Shown: positions 35,508-45,900 of the stretch, piece after piece
Layout of the letters: the number at the start of each line of letters is the position of its first letter
How positions within the stretch are numbered: the stretch's first letter is position 1
From: Kalmusia sp. IMI 367209
Lineage: Eukaryota > Ascomycota > Dothideomycetes > Pleosporales > Didymosphaeriaceae
Direction: 5' to 3'
Assembly: GCA_027946365.1 (NCBI GenBank)
Contig: JAPEUQ010000011.1
Location: 372,001-436,000 of the forward strand
DNA: 64,000 nt
The notes under the pieces: model-generated
What the model was told of the DNA's origin: nothing
Database searches by the model: none
What the model saw: only the letters and a program-made list of their open reading frames with translations
Made by a program: the position numbers and the translations under genes

Positions 35508-38500
35508 TTACGGCTTCTTTGTTTTTTGAAAGCTCCGTGCTACCTCTATCCTCTTCTTGACTATGGCCGTTTCAGGCCGGTCCCAACCCGCTCCCAATGC
35601 CAGCTTCTCTTGTATATCCAAACCTAATTCAACCAAAAATAGAATGCATTCATACACATCGTCCTTACCCACCTTACTAGAAGCAGTTAATGTAAATGTC
35701 AATGTATTCCACCGTCCTCCAAATCTTCTCTCCTTGTTCAAACAAGTCACATCTGCTCCTCGACTGACTAGGAACCGCATCAGATCCAAATTGCACAATT
35801 TAGCTGCGAACATTAGTGCAGTCGTATCTTCAAAGTCTTTAGAGTGGATATTTGCTCCATGTGAGCATAGGAGCATCACTGTTTCTAGGACAGTAGCTGC
35901 TCCGGTATATACTCGACCAATGCCAGACCGCAATGGAACAATGACTGCATGAAATAATACTGGCCTGCCTATCTTGTCGCGTTCTTCGATACGAGCACCT
36001 TCAGCAAGCAAGTACTCGATAGCAGCATGCTTGTGGTAAGAAACAGCAGCCATTAGTGGCGTCTCTCCTTGGTCATCTTTGCTATCTATTTCGAGATTCG
36101 ATGATGCGTTGAGTAGTGTTTTCAATATGCCCACGCAACCTCCGGAACTGGCGCTATGTATTACTGTCCGACTACCAGATAGCTCTTCCACTTCGGCGCC
36201 ATGCTTCAGCAGAATCTGCACGATGGACAAATGGGCACGCATGGCAGCTTCATGGAGTAGTTCTTTACCATGCCGCTGATACCGGCTAGCACCAGTGTCC
36301 AGAAGTATACGCACGGCTTCTACGTGCCCGTTCGCTATAGCCTCCATTATAGGTCTCTTATGTCCAGACGAGTTTTGGGTGCCCTCCAAAGGAGCGTGAC
36401 ATCCGAGTAGAATTCTGATAGTACTACAATGGCCGTTTCTGGAAGCCATTCGAATAGCATTGTATTTGTCTTCCCAGGGTGGTTTGTCGGATTGTTGGCA
36501 GAGCTCCAGCACGAAGTCATCGTGACCATACTCAGCCGCAATATCTAGTGGCGTTCGTTGCTCTGGCTGATTCGCATACTTAATTGTCTGTAATGGCGAG
36601 ATGGACCACCCATCATATACGTATTCTTCCACCAAATCAGAGAAGCCCACTTTTGCAGCAAGCAAGAATAATGAGCTCTTTTTCAACCTATCGTCTGATA
36701 GAGAGCAGTACGGTAAGATAATTCTGTACATTTGGATTGATTTTGTGCATACTGCGAGCTCCAACGGAAGTTTGTCTTCGTATTGTGGGAGCGGGAGAGT
36801 AAAGATCTCCATTCGGGGCTTCGGGTCACTGTCATGTATGAGAACATGAAGTATTGGCTCATGAGAATGTGCAATTCCCCAACCTAGTATGCCTTGGTAG
36901 TAAGAATCGAGAGACTGCCCCGATGATTTCCAGGGATGGATGCTCCACGCTCCACCTCTCCCCAGAACAAGCTCCTTAAAGTGCGTCCAATATGATGACT
37001 GAGGCGCTATTTTGCGTGTGAGGTATACCCAATTTGCTCGAGTATAGTGGAACACTGGAGGAAGTGAATGATCTTTGATTATAGTAGACCTAGGCGTGCT
37101 AAAATGGAGATTTGTAGTAGTCGTTGTTGTTGATCGGAAAAACGCCTTTGGTAGTTTTGGTAGCAGTGGATGTTGAAGGAAGGTGACTGGTGACAGATTG
37201 AGCGCGGCTTTTTGTGGTACTTGGGAGACGTGTAGAGTATAGTCTGGGCCTGTCAGGTGCTTTACACACAGATTTCCGAGCGCTAGTCTCAACGCGTCCT
37301 GTTCAAACTTTGTCTCAGCAAAGCTGAAAGGTATTTCCTCTTTCTGGAAAAATAACACAACCGAATGATGTGTCGGGAGAACGAGGTCGTTTGATGAATG
37401 AGTAACCAGTCCTGCGCATGACTTCAGAATAGCTTTGAATTGAGGGACATTTTCTTTATGGAGGCGTCCAGTATTGGCATCGATCGCAAGTACTTCTCGA
37501 AGCTCCTCCACGCGAAAAGGGGCCAACGTTGCGCACACATAGGAAAGCACTCTTGGGCCTAGAGGTTTTCTGACTTTGCTCACACACCGATGATATGTTT
37601 CGTTCAAGCTCTCTGGAAGATCCGCAAGCGTGCTTCGGATTTCATAATCAGTTGTGCAAGTCCATAGTGCCTCGATTTGAAGACTGACCCAGAGGATCCT
37701 ACTCAGTCAATAAGTGGGACATAGATTGAACTCAGAGAGTAGTACATACATTAAATGGGCCTTCTTATTTAATGATTCGATGATATCAAGCAGAAGATGC
37801 TCATCGTCTGTAAGAGGTCCTTCGACCTCGCACTTCTCCTCCATCCTCCAGTCTATGAAAGTACGAATGTCATTTCGAGTGTGTTCTTCTGAAAGCTGAA
37901 TGCTGTAGGTTTCCGGAAAAGCGGCGAGAAATTTGAGATTGTCACGCGCCGAAATGAATATATGACAATTTATAAGTCTCGAAATATCCCTGAGTGTCCT
38001 GAGTATGTGAGCACATTCCTCTTGGGGACACGCATCGAGGCCATCGATAATATAAAAGCAACAGATTTGGTCATGCTTGGCGAATTCTCTGCAGAGCGGA
38101 AACAGTATATCATGATTAACTTCATATAAAGATGGAAATGGTGCCTTCGGACCGAAATGGCTCACTATGGAGGAAATAATTTCGCGTGGATAGCTAATTT
38201 TGAGGTGCTCCAGAAAAGCTATCATTTGCCAAATATAGCTTCGAAAGAGATCGCTGGCTTTCAGTCTAGTGGTCTCTGTTGGTTGAAAGAAGTAATGGCT
38301 GACGAAACCAATTTGCGAAAGATCTTGGATTACGGTGGTGCTGATGAATGTTTTACCAGACCCGATTTTTCCTGTAAGCCATAGGTAGCCTGACTGGCTC
38401 GTTTTCCATTTTCGGTAATCTGGGTCCGTCAGAATCCACTCAGTAGTTTGAGGACACTTTTCGGTGGAAACTGAGCGGAACTGGTGCTGTGGATCATAGT

Positions 38501-39943
38501 CGGATATCCTTCCAAAGATGTCGTCGCACAACTTGTGTTCAAACCATACTTCCCATCGCTTTGAGATGCGTTCAAATATCAAAGGATGGTAAAGTTGAAG
38601 TTGCGTTGATTCTCTGCCTAATGTTTCAGAATTGTTAGTTCCAGATCCAACTAGCTGAAATCTATGGCTGACACACTCTGCTTATCCTTTAACTGCTTCA
38701 CACAGTCTCTGACACTCTGCTGGTTTTCCCGTTCTGCCAGATAGCTTCTAGTCATGGATTGTATGTCACCCTTCTTCTTGTACTCCTCCAAACCGACCTC
38801 TTGAAGACCATGCTGAACATCGAATCGGAAGTACCGTCCATTGTCTAATGGTCCTCTCCAGAAGTCTGCGAATTCACTGGCAGTTTGTTGTGTATCGGTC
38901 GCCATTTGAACAAGGGTGGTTGACAGAAACTTAAACGCCTTCTCATCTTTCACTGGGTTCACACCGGGATGGCCTGTACCGATCGAGAGGAAGCATTTAA
39001 TGTTGGTTTGCAATCCAGGATCGCCTTCCTCTTCGAACCAGATATCAGCTGCTTCAGAAGCTACCTGCTTCACCGGATTATTCGCACCTAAAGCTCCATC
39101 TAAATAAATGACATCGTCGATGTTGACCCTATCAAAGAACTGCGGAGCTGCTGAAGTAGCAAGAGCAACTTGAATGATCGATGGAGCGTTCAGAGGACCG
39201 GCCTTCCCTGGTATATCATAACTCTTCAAGCGCACGATGTCCTTATTCGCACGATCACACGAGCAAACAAAACTATTGTTCCGAAGTCAGTATTTGAGAG
39301 GAAATTTGGGCAATCAAGAGATGTTCACTAACACTCTGCATTCTCGAGATTTTCCTGTTTGGCCATCGTTGAAAGCTTCCTCCAAAGGCACACCTCTTTC
39401 TTTTAACACAGTTTCAATACCTTCACGTAACCTTTGTGAAGAGAACTTTGCCTTCAAATTGCCTTTGAAGCCAAGTCCAAATCGGCTTTCTTTCTTGCTA
39501 AAGATTGTCTGGCTCAATGTTGTGTAAGCATGGATGCATTCATCAACATCCATCTCCAGGCGTCCGAGCATTATTGCGATTAGGCTGGCTATAATTAGCA
39601 TACAATTCGAGCAAAGACAAGGCTATATCTTTGAAGGGCTTTTTGTATATTCAACTACCGCCATACGACGAATTTCTTCAATCCTCTAGGCCTCTTCATT
39701 GCTTGATCAGATTTTTTAAAGCTCGCTACCCTATAATGTATGGAGCAAAGATTGATATACTGACCCGCCAGTGCTTGTGCCACCGATAAGATCGAAGACC
39801 TCGCAGGGTTTGACTGCCTGAAGTCCTGCTTTTTGACGCGCGTGATTTAGTGCCACCATTATGTCCCGGAGTATGTAGAGAGTGGATAGCCCTCTAACAC
39901 CGCCCCCATCAAGAGACAAGAGACAAAGGCCGTCCGATGCCAT
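35508..39943 (-). CDS. Patatin-NACHT-ankyrin NLR (STAND) protein
   Basis: A fungal NOD-like receptor with a lipase effector. Five exons: 39943-39765, 39584-39333, 39272-38677, 38617-37750 and 37698-35508, joining in frame to 1361 residues. (1) Patatin-like phospholipase, ~7-330: oxyanion-hole DGGGVRGL, nucleophile elbow GTSTGG with Ser57, catalytic Asp202 in LDGALGANNP; dyad intact. (2) NACHT/STAND NTPase, ~400-660: Walker A GKIGSGKT 425-432, Walker B YIIDGLDAC with Asp534, then the HET-E-type stretch ILWVSLQIEALW and a winged-helix-like part. (3) Ankyrin repeats, ~940-1320, e.g. RTPLDIAAEYGHDDFV and GETPLMAAVSYHKHAAIEYL. By analogy with Neurospora PLP-1 and Cryphonectria vic2-type proteins, ligand sensing by the repeats would trigger oligomerisation and lipid attack, killing or restricting cells. 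The ligand is unknown. Intron 1 (180 bp) lies directly behind the nucleophile elbow. Confidence 0.93.
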
Positions 39944-40978
39944 GATTGCGTTGCGACCTGTAGTCCCTGAATAGCCACTTATGTCGCTCTATGATAACTG
40001 ACGGGAGATCAGACTTTGTGGAAGAGCTTGCATAGTATTGCCTTTAGGACGTGTCAGCGAGCGGCGAAAAAGACAGATACCGGCGTCAGAAAGCGGGGAG
40101 GGATATATCGAGGAAGATTGACGGCTGAACCGTTCCCGAGCGCATATTCCTTGCTTTTTCTGAGGTGCATGTGGCTTCGTGTCTGGGAAGACTTCAGCCT
40201 ATCGATGTGTGTGAGCAAAGACATGTGACCTCAGCTGTGTGGGGTCCAGCCTTGTGACTGATTGCTCAGTTACTGGGAGGCTGCATGCTGATATAGACAG
40301 AGTTTTTCAATGGACAGATCGTGATGTTGGCAAATTTTGTGTTACAGTCAATTTAATAGCCAGTCTCGAAATGCCTTCTGCATGTTTAAATACTAGTATA
40401 TATTGCGTTGCCGACTTACCTTACATGTAGGTACTTTAAATCTCAACAATTACATTTACACAGCTTGATTTTTTAAATTACCTTAAGACGGTGTTCCTAG
40501 GCTCGATTCAGAAGTATTGTATACTATACTACAGACGAGAATTAGATTATAGGAGAAATACGTTAATCCGCGACTTCTACACAGGCTGCTATAAAATGAT
40601 TCAACCCGTATGATTATCAAGTGATAGCAACAAGGAGAAGTGAGCTCAAGAAATAACTTCAATACGATATGAACTTATCAGCTGATGGCTACGTAGGGAA
40701 ATGGATTAAGTTGTAGAAATCCCCGGCTGTGTAGCCGATCATGTTCCAAGCGAGCAATAAGGGCGCCAAGGCGCTAAAGCCTGTCACGTGCTTCACAATC
40801 TAGTCAGCCCCTCTGAGACTATCGAAACTATATGTACATGCTAGCGACGGACTTTTTTTCACAAAGGACTGCACTTTAGTATTTTTACCCCGATAATTGG
40901 CTGACCGAAAGTCACGTATGCCCTCTACACTATATTGCTGACCTGACCCTCAAGCGTACTCGCTGCACCTGGGCAGTC
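39944..40978. other. Divergent intergenic region between NLR and HET genes
   Basis: About 1 kb separating two divergent start codons. The middle (about 40430-40680) is clearly AT-rich and rich in stops in all frames. A CACGTG E-box lies at 40785-40790, and an inverted repeat GCGCC-AA-GGCGC at 40763-40774. No gene is supported. Confidence 0.55.
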
Positions 40979-42986
40979 ATGGTAATGGGAGTAGTGAAGA
41001 CGCAATGCTCTTATTTTGGGAATCTAGATTCTAGCCAAATTGAGAGCGGAAGTCGCTCACATTCAATTGCCGCCTCAGCCTTATTGTCAGCCGCTGATAG
41101 GGGCTGCCCGTCCTGTTCCTTCATCCGCGACGGGGTCTGCGCCGTGATCGGCTCAGATAAGTTTCTTCGAGCCGAGATTGATCAACTAAGAGTCCAAAAG
41201 GACGGAGAAGAACGGCACACATATCCTTTATCCGTTCGTGCGGTCGTGGAGGCAGAGGACATGGTGGAAATTGACTTTTACACTGATGATGGTGGGTGAT
41301 CGTTGATCGTTCTTTGGTGCTTTGGAAGTTCATGAAGAAATAGTACGGGTCCACAACGAATGGCCGCTTATACCTGTTGCCCCGCATAGATCGACCGACT
41401 CTTCATCCAAGCAATGCCTACAGCAAGCGAAAGAATGGTTGCAGCATTGTCTTAACACACACGCAGAGTGTTCTTCTAGCATTGATTTATTTCCTAAGGG
41501 TACAAAGCTGCCTTCGCGATTGATCGCCGTCGGGGAAGAGTCACAGAATCCCCATCTTCACGAAACAGAGGCCAATGAGTTGGGTGCGTATGTCGCACTC
41601 AGCTATTGTTGGGGATTGACGCGTACCTTTACAACTACACAGGCATCTTTGCAAGCTCGAAAACAAGGCTTCACTCTATTTGATTTGCCAGACACTTGTC
41701 GGGATGCCGTCGTAGTTGCAAGAGCCCTTGGAATACCTTATATATGGATTGACTCCCTCTGCATCATTCAAGACTCGAAGGAAGACTGGGAAAAAGAAGC
41801 CGCAATGATGGCCGACGTATACTCCAATGCTGTAGTCACCCTTGCAGCCGTCGACTCTCCTGATAGCGATACTGGCCTTTTCGTCTCAGATCCCACTCGC
41901 CAGACATACTTCCTCGCTTGTACTTTAAGCAGTGGCGAATCCGGGTACGTGTACGCTCGAAAAAGCTTCAAAAAACTCGTAATGGGCTTCATGCATGCTG
42001 ACCGCGGACCTCCCCCGGGTGACGACTTCGGTGGCGTTTTACAAACGCGAGGATGGACGTTGCAGGAGCTCACGTTATCGCCGCGTATCTTATGGTTCTC
42101 TGCTTGGGAGCTAGGCTGGAGCTGTAGAACTGAGACAGCGTGCGAGTGCGATCCTATCCCCACCGCACAGTTGCTGAGCCGAGGGGCGGGTAGGCTCACT
42201 ACGACCCCGCGGAAAGATGACCCGCCGCCCCTGTGGATGTGGCGCGACTTCGTTAAGGTCTTCACTCGACGCAACCTGACGCACCAGACGGATCGACTAC
42301 CAGCCTTGACAGGTATAGCGACCGCCATGTCAAAACGTATCAGTGGTAGGTACTTCGCGGGACTATGGGAGGGGCAGCTCGAAAAGAACTTACTCTGGAT
42401 TTCTAACTGGTTCATACTTCCCAATGGTGAGAAAGCACTACAACAGCAATTTGTTTCCGACGATTATGCTCCTACATGGAGCTGGGCTTCAACCCCGGGA
42501 CCGATCTGGTTCGTCCATTTTACGGATCGCCTGAGATATCAGGTTGTCTGGCAAGTATTAGACATTGAGTTCGCAGCCTCAACTACGAACATGTTTGGTC
42601 CAGGGCGGGGGACAATCTCAATAGAGGCAGTCGTTCTTCCACTTTGCATCTCGGACGATGAATACTTTGTTTGCCCGGTGGAAGGGGAGTATGTGTATTT
42701 TTCTGATACTGCAGACTCTTGGTATCCTGACCGAGTAGACCCACATGATGTGGAGGGTCTTGCAGAGTTGGAGTGTTTCTTTGTTTTTGCTGGGGTGCAG
42801 TGCAAAAATCGGAGTACGGAGCGAGAAATTTACACGAACTTTGTAGGTCTAGTCATAGAAAAGACGACAAATGATGCCTACCGAAGAGTGGGACTCATTG
42901 ATGCGGCGTTCGATACTGAGTCTTGCGATGGTTCTTGGTTAGACTGGAGAAACAGGGGAAACAAGCAGCAGATCAGACTAGTGTGA
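40979..42986 (+). CDS. HET-domain (heterokaryon incompatibility) protein
   Basis: A fungal cell-death and allorecognition domain protein. Exon 1 is 40979-41291 and exon 2 most likely 41344-42986, giving 651 residues. Acceptors at 41328 or 41337 would also keep frame, so the splice join is uncertain by up to five residues. The N-terminal segment has the CPSC pair usual before HET domains (AADRGCPSCSFIRDGV). The HET domain carries YVALSYCWG, LPDTCRDAVVVARALGIPYI, WIDSLCIIQDS and YSNAVVTLAAVDS, all characteristic, followed by TRGWTLQELTLSPRILWFS. The C-terminal ~270 residues match the usual HET C-terminal extension. There is no NACHT or repeat domain on this protein. HET domains are thought to be TIR-like effectors that kill the cell when activated. 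It diverges from the NLR gene. Confidence 0.92.
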
Positions 42987-43707
42987 AGTTATAGACCCTT
43001 AAAGTAACAGGAGCCCCCCTGTCTCGTTCGTTGCGTCAATACAATTTAGCAAACCAGTACAAATGTGTATTTTTGCCCACATGTCTTGAATCTATATATG
43101 CCTACCTAGGTATGCTTCTGCGTAGTTTGAAACCGGTGAATATAGTCCATAATGCCTGCGTAAAACAATGTGTCCAGCGCTAGTCGCATGTTTAACGATA
43201 TCGCATCCTTCTCTCTTGTACACGCCGTCCAGCATCATAGATCCATTTCGTATTATGACTCTAGGAACCACCTCTTAGGAAAAACAACAACAATGCCTCG
43301 TAATGCAAGGCGGTGCATACTCCGAGAAGTACCGATGAAAGTAACTTCTCGGCATATTCACAACCCGAAAAACACTTCCGTTCCCATATCTAAAATGCTC
43401 CTTCCTCCGCCTCGACTTGACTTGTATGAAAGTGAGTCCTAAATAAGACATGCAGCCAACCCGAGGATGAGCATTCTCGCATCCAGCAAGAGCGGTGAAC
43501 TCTGCTGGAGGCAACATGTCGTATTCGGCCAATAAGGAACCTCTTAACGTAGGCTAATGCAAGGTCGCGCATTCTCGCATGCAACGGACCGGTGAACGCT
43601 GCCAAGGTCTGCGTTATTAAGAGGGCAGACGCCTCGTGTTCCGCTCACAATGCATTTTATCATCTTACGTCAACCATTTTCATTATTTGTATCCTTCACA
43701 ATCCATT
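42987..43707. other. Intergenic, HET to kinase
   Basis: About 720 bases. The open frame of the kinase extends back to 43636 through a GTG but has no upstream ATG in frame. No other coding is supported. Confidence 0.5.
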
Positions 43708-45528
43708 ATGCTAAAAGAGGATGACGCTTGTTGGTATTGTTGCGGCTGCAGAGATGGACCAAACGTTACATTCATTCGTCGCTTTTGTGTTATTTGCGGT
43801 CATAATAAATGCGGGAACTGCGTTGTTGAACTAGGTGGGACGCGCAGCCCTCTGATTAAGAAAACACCAGACACGCGAAACCGCCCACCAACCACCTCTC
43901 GTGTGAGCCACAAGCAACACAAACCACAAATTAGTTCTGATGCACACGAACCGCGACTTGCTTCTGATGCACAAGAACCACAACTTACTTCTGATCTAAA
44001 GCACGAGCGATACGATGAAAAAAACCCGGAGCCGTTCTCATCCATCAGAATTTTGGGCCAAGGATCAGCAGCTGTTGATGCTGTACAAATGCGGAAAGGG
44101 CCGTCGCGCGGTAAAGTTTACGCCCGAAAATGGGTGCCTGTGAGATACCGTGACCGGGAGGTGAAACAAAAAATTCTTGAAGGTATAAAAATAGAAAGTC
44201 AAATTATGACAAGAATTGAGCATTCTCATGTGTGTCCTGTTGAGTTCACATATGAGACTGTAGTAAAAAGTAAATTGACAACTGTGGGGATTATAATGGG
44301 TATTGTGGCCGATATGAGTTTAGCAGATTATATGGAGGAGGAAGAAAGAAGAATGCAGGTAGCAAGTCGAGAAAAGCGGTTAACCCTGCTCGACACGTGT
44401 CGGGACAAATTGCTTCGGTGGACTATATGTCTAACTCGAGCGCTGGCGTTCATCCACAACGCACGTATTCGTCACGAAGACATCAAACCCTCAAACATTC
44501 TGATCAAGGATACAAACATTCTGATCAGTGACTTCGGTCAATCCAAACATTTCGAAGAAGACGTCACGACTATGACAATCACCGATATACATCAAAGGGG
44601 CACTCGTCGATATTGGTCACCCGAAGTAGCAAGCGAGCCACCTGATAGATTACCCCGCAGAAGATCATCTGATGTATGGTCAATGGGTTGCGTGCTCTTG
44701 GAAATGGCGACGATGATGGATCATGGCTACCTTACCCACTTCAGGAAACAACCGGAACGATACTTCGAAGCTCCGAACGATCTACTTGAGCGAATAGCCA
44801 GCAACCAGTGGTCTTCACATAAAGGGGGCCTCGGAATACTCTGCTTCCTTATGTTGAACCCGAGGGCAGAGTATAGGCTTCACGCGAGCGAACTAGCTGC
44901 AGCACTCGAGCCTCTATCAATTCATTCTTGCGGAAACTTTGATTGTAGGGCACCCGACGAGTCTGTTATCAAGCGTGTCAACCCGATCATCACTTTGATG
45001 AAGGATGTACAAAGACAGGGCTTCAACAGTTGGGATCAGATCAACGACTGTATCAGTAAAACCCAAAGACTCCACGACTTCATGCATTCTCAAAATACTG
45101 GTAGATCATCTGAAATCACTCCTTCCACTTCGAGGCCTGAAATGCCTTCCAAGGAGACCCAATTCGATATCGACGAAGTCTCTGAGAGGACGTCCTCACG
45201 TCGGAAGACGACCAAACGTACTGTAAATGTTGCTTCGGCAAGACCCATAGCACAAACCATAGAGGACAATTCTCCCTCGGTCTCATCCGATACTGATGAA
45301 GCTTTCACGAAGATGACCGAACGTTCAATTGACCAGACTACCTCAGAAATAGCCAATCCAATGGTTGATATGGAAGATGCGACGGTTGCGCAAGGCCATG
45401 GAAAGATACATACGCGTCCAAACGATGCTGAACCTCTCTTTAACGAACGATCATGGTGGTCTTGGTACCCTTCATATATTCCTCCTATGTTATTTGGATT
45501 TGTTGTTGGAATGTTAGTTTCTCGGTAA
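43708..45528 (+). CDS. Tail-anchored Ser/Thr protein kinase with Cys-rich N-terminus
   Basis: Single exon, 606 residues from the ATG at 43708. Residues 8-38 form a Cys-rich, probably zinc-binding module (CWYCCGC, then CVICGHNKCGNC). A hydrophilic linker contains two copies of a 9-residue repeat. The kinase domain runs about 112-410: G-loop LGQGSAAVDAV (117-127), candidate ATP lysine 141 (YARK), catalytic loop RHEDIKPSN (256-264) with Glu where RD-kinases have Arg, ISDFGQS with DFG at 275-277, activation segment GTRRYWSPE, then SSDVWSMGCVLLEMA. The residues expected for catalysis (Lys, Asp, Asn, DFG) are present, so it may be active. A Ser/Thr-rich tail leads to a C-terminal membrane anchor (PPMLFGFVVGMLV) with a two-residue lumenal end, typical of tail-anchored proteins. 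It stands next to a HET gene and an NLR gene, so a role in the same response is plausible. Confidence 0.88.
   Translation: MLKEDDACWYCCGCRDGPNVTFIRRFCVICGHNKCGNCVVELGGTRSPLIKKTPDTRNRPPTTSRVSHKQHKPQISSDAHEPRLASDAQEPQLTSDLKHERYDEKNPEPFSSIRILGQGSAAVDAVQMRKGPSRGKVYARKWVPVRYRDREVKQKILEGIKIESQIMTRIEHSHVCPVEFTYETVVKSKLTTVGIIMGIVADMSLADYMEEEERRMQVASREKRLTLLDTCRDKLLRWTICLTRALAFIHNARIRHEDIKPSNILIKDTNILISDFGQSKHFEEDVTTMTITDIHQRGTRRYWSPEVASEPPDRLPRRRSSDVWSMGCVLLEMATMMDHGYLTHFRKQPERYFEAPNDLLERIASNQWSSHKGGLGILCFLMLNPRAEYRLHASELAAALEPLSIHSCGNFDCRAPDESVIKRVNPIITLMKDVQRQGFNSWDQINDCISKTQRLHDFMHSQNTGRSSEITPSTSRPEMPSKETQFDIDEVSERTSSRRKTTKRTVNVASARPIAQTIEDNSPSVSSDTDEAFTKMTERSIDQTTSEIANPMVDMEDATVAQGHGKIHTRPNDAEPLFNERSWWSWYPSYIPPMLFGFVVGMLVSR
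43936..43995 (+). repeat. 27-bp coding tandem repeat in kinase gene
   Basis: Two adjacent 27-nt units (43936-43962 and 43963-43989) encode the 9-residue pattern SDAxEPxLx, followed by the first bases of a third unit. The units differ at a few bases. The repeat lies in the linker between the Cys-rich module and the kinase domain. Confidence 0.85.
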
Positions 45529-45900
45529 TCCGGCATCCTTTGAAAGTTTTAGGTGCCATTGTCTCCTAAATCATCACCAACCCATGTTACGAGTTCAGTC
45601 GCGAGCGCATGGAGTGGAAGACCTGTTCTGAGGAAAAGACCTGGTAGCTTGACCTTTAGGGTCCGCGTAGGGCTTATCGCGGATTTGGGGGGCTGGTATA
45701 CATGCAGGTGACCTCATCCTTGCGTTCACTTGGGCAGCATGACTCCCGCTCAAGCTCTCGCACGATCACTTACGAACATCTGTAAATATACAAGGCGAGA
45801 TCGGTGCAACAAGATGACCACCTTCGCAGCAATATCCGCCTTTAAACATATCACACACTTCTACTTGAAGCGCCTTATTTGAAGCAATTCGTATTTGCCC
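45529..45900. other. Convergent intergenic region
   Basis: About 370 bases between the kinase stop and the AFG1 gene stop. It marks the right border of the NLR/HET/kinase island. No gene. Confidence 0.5.
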
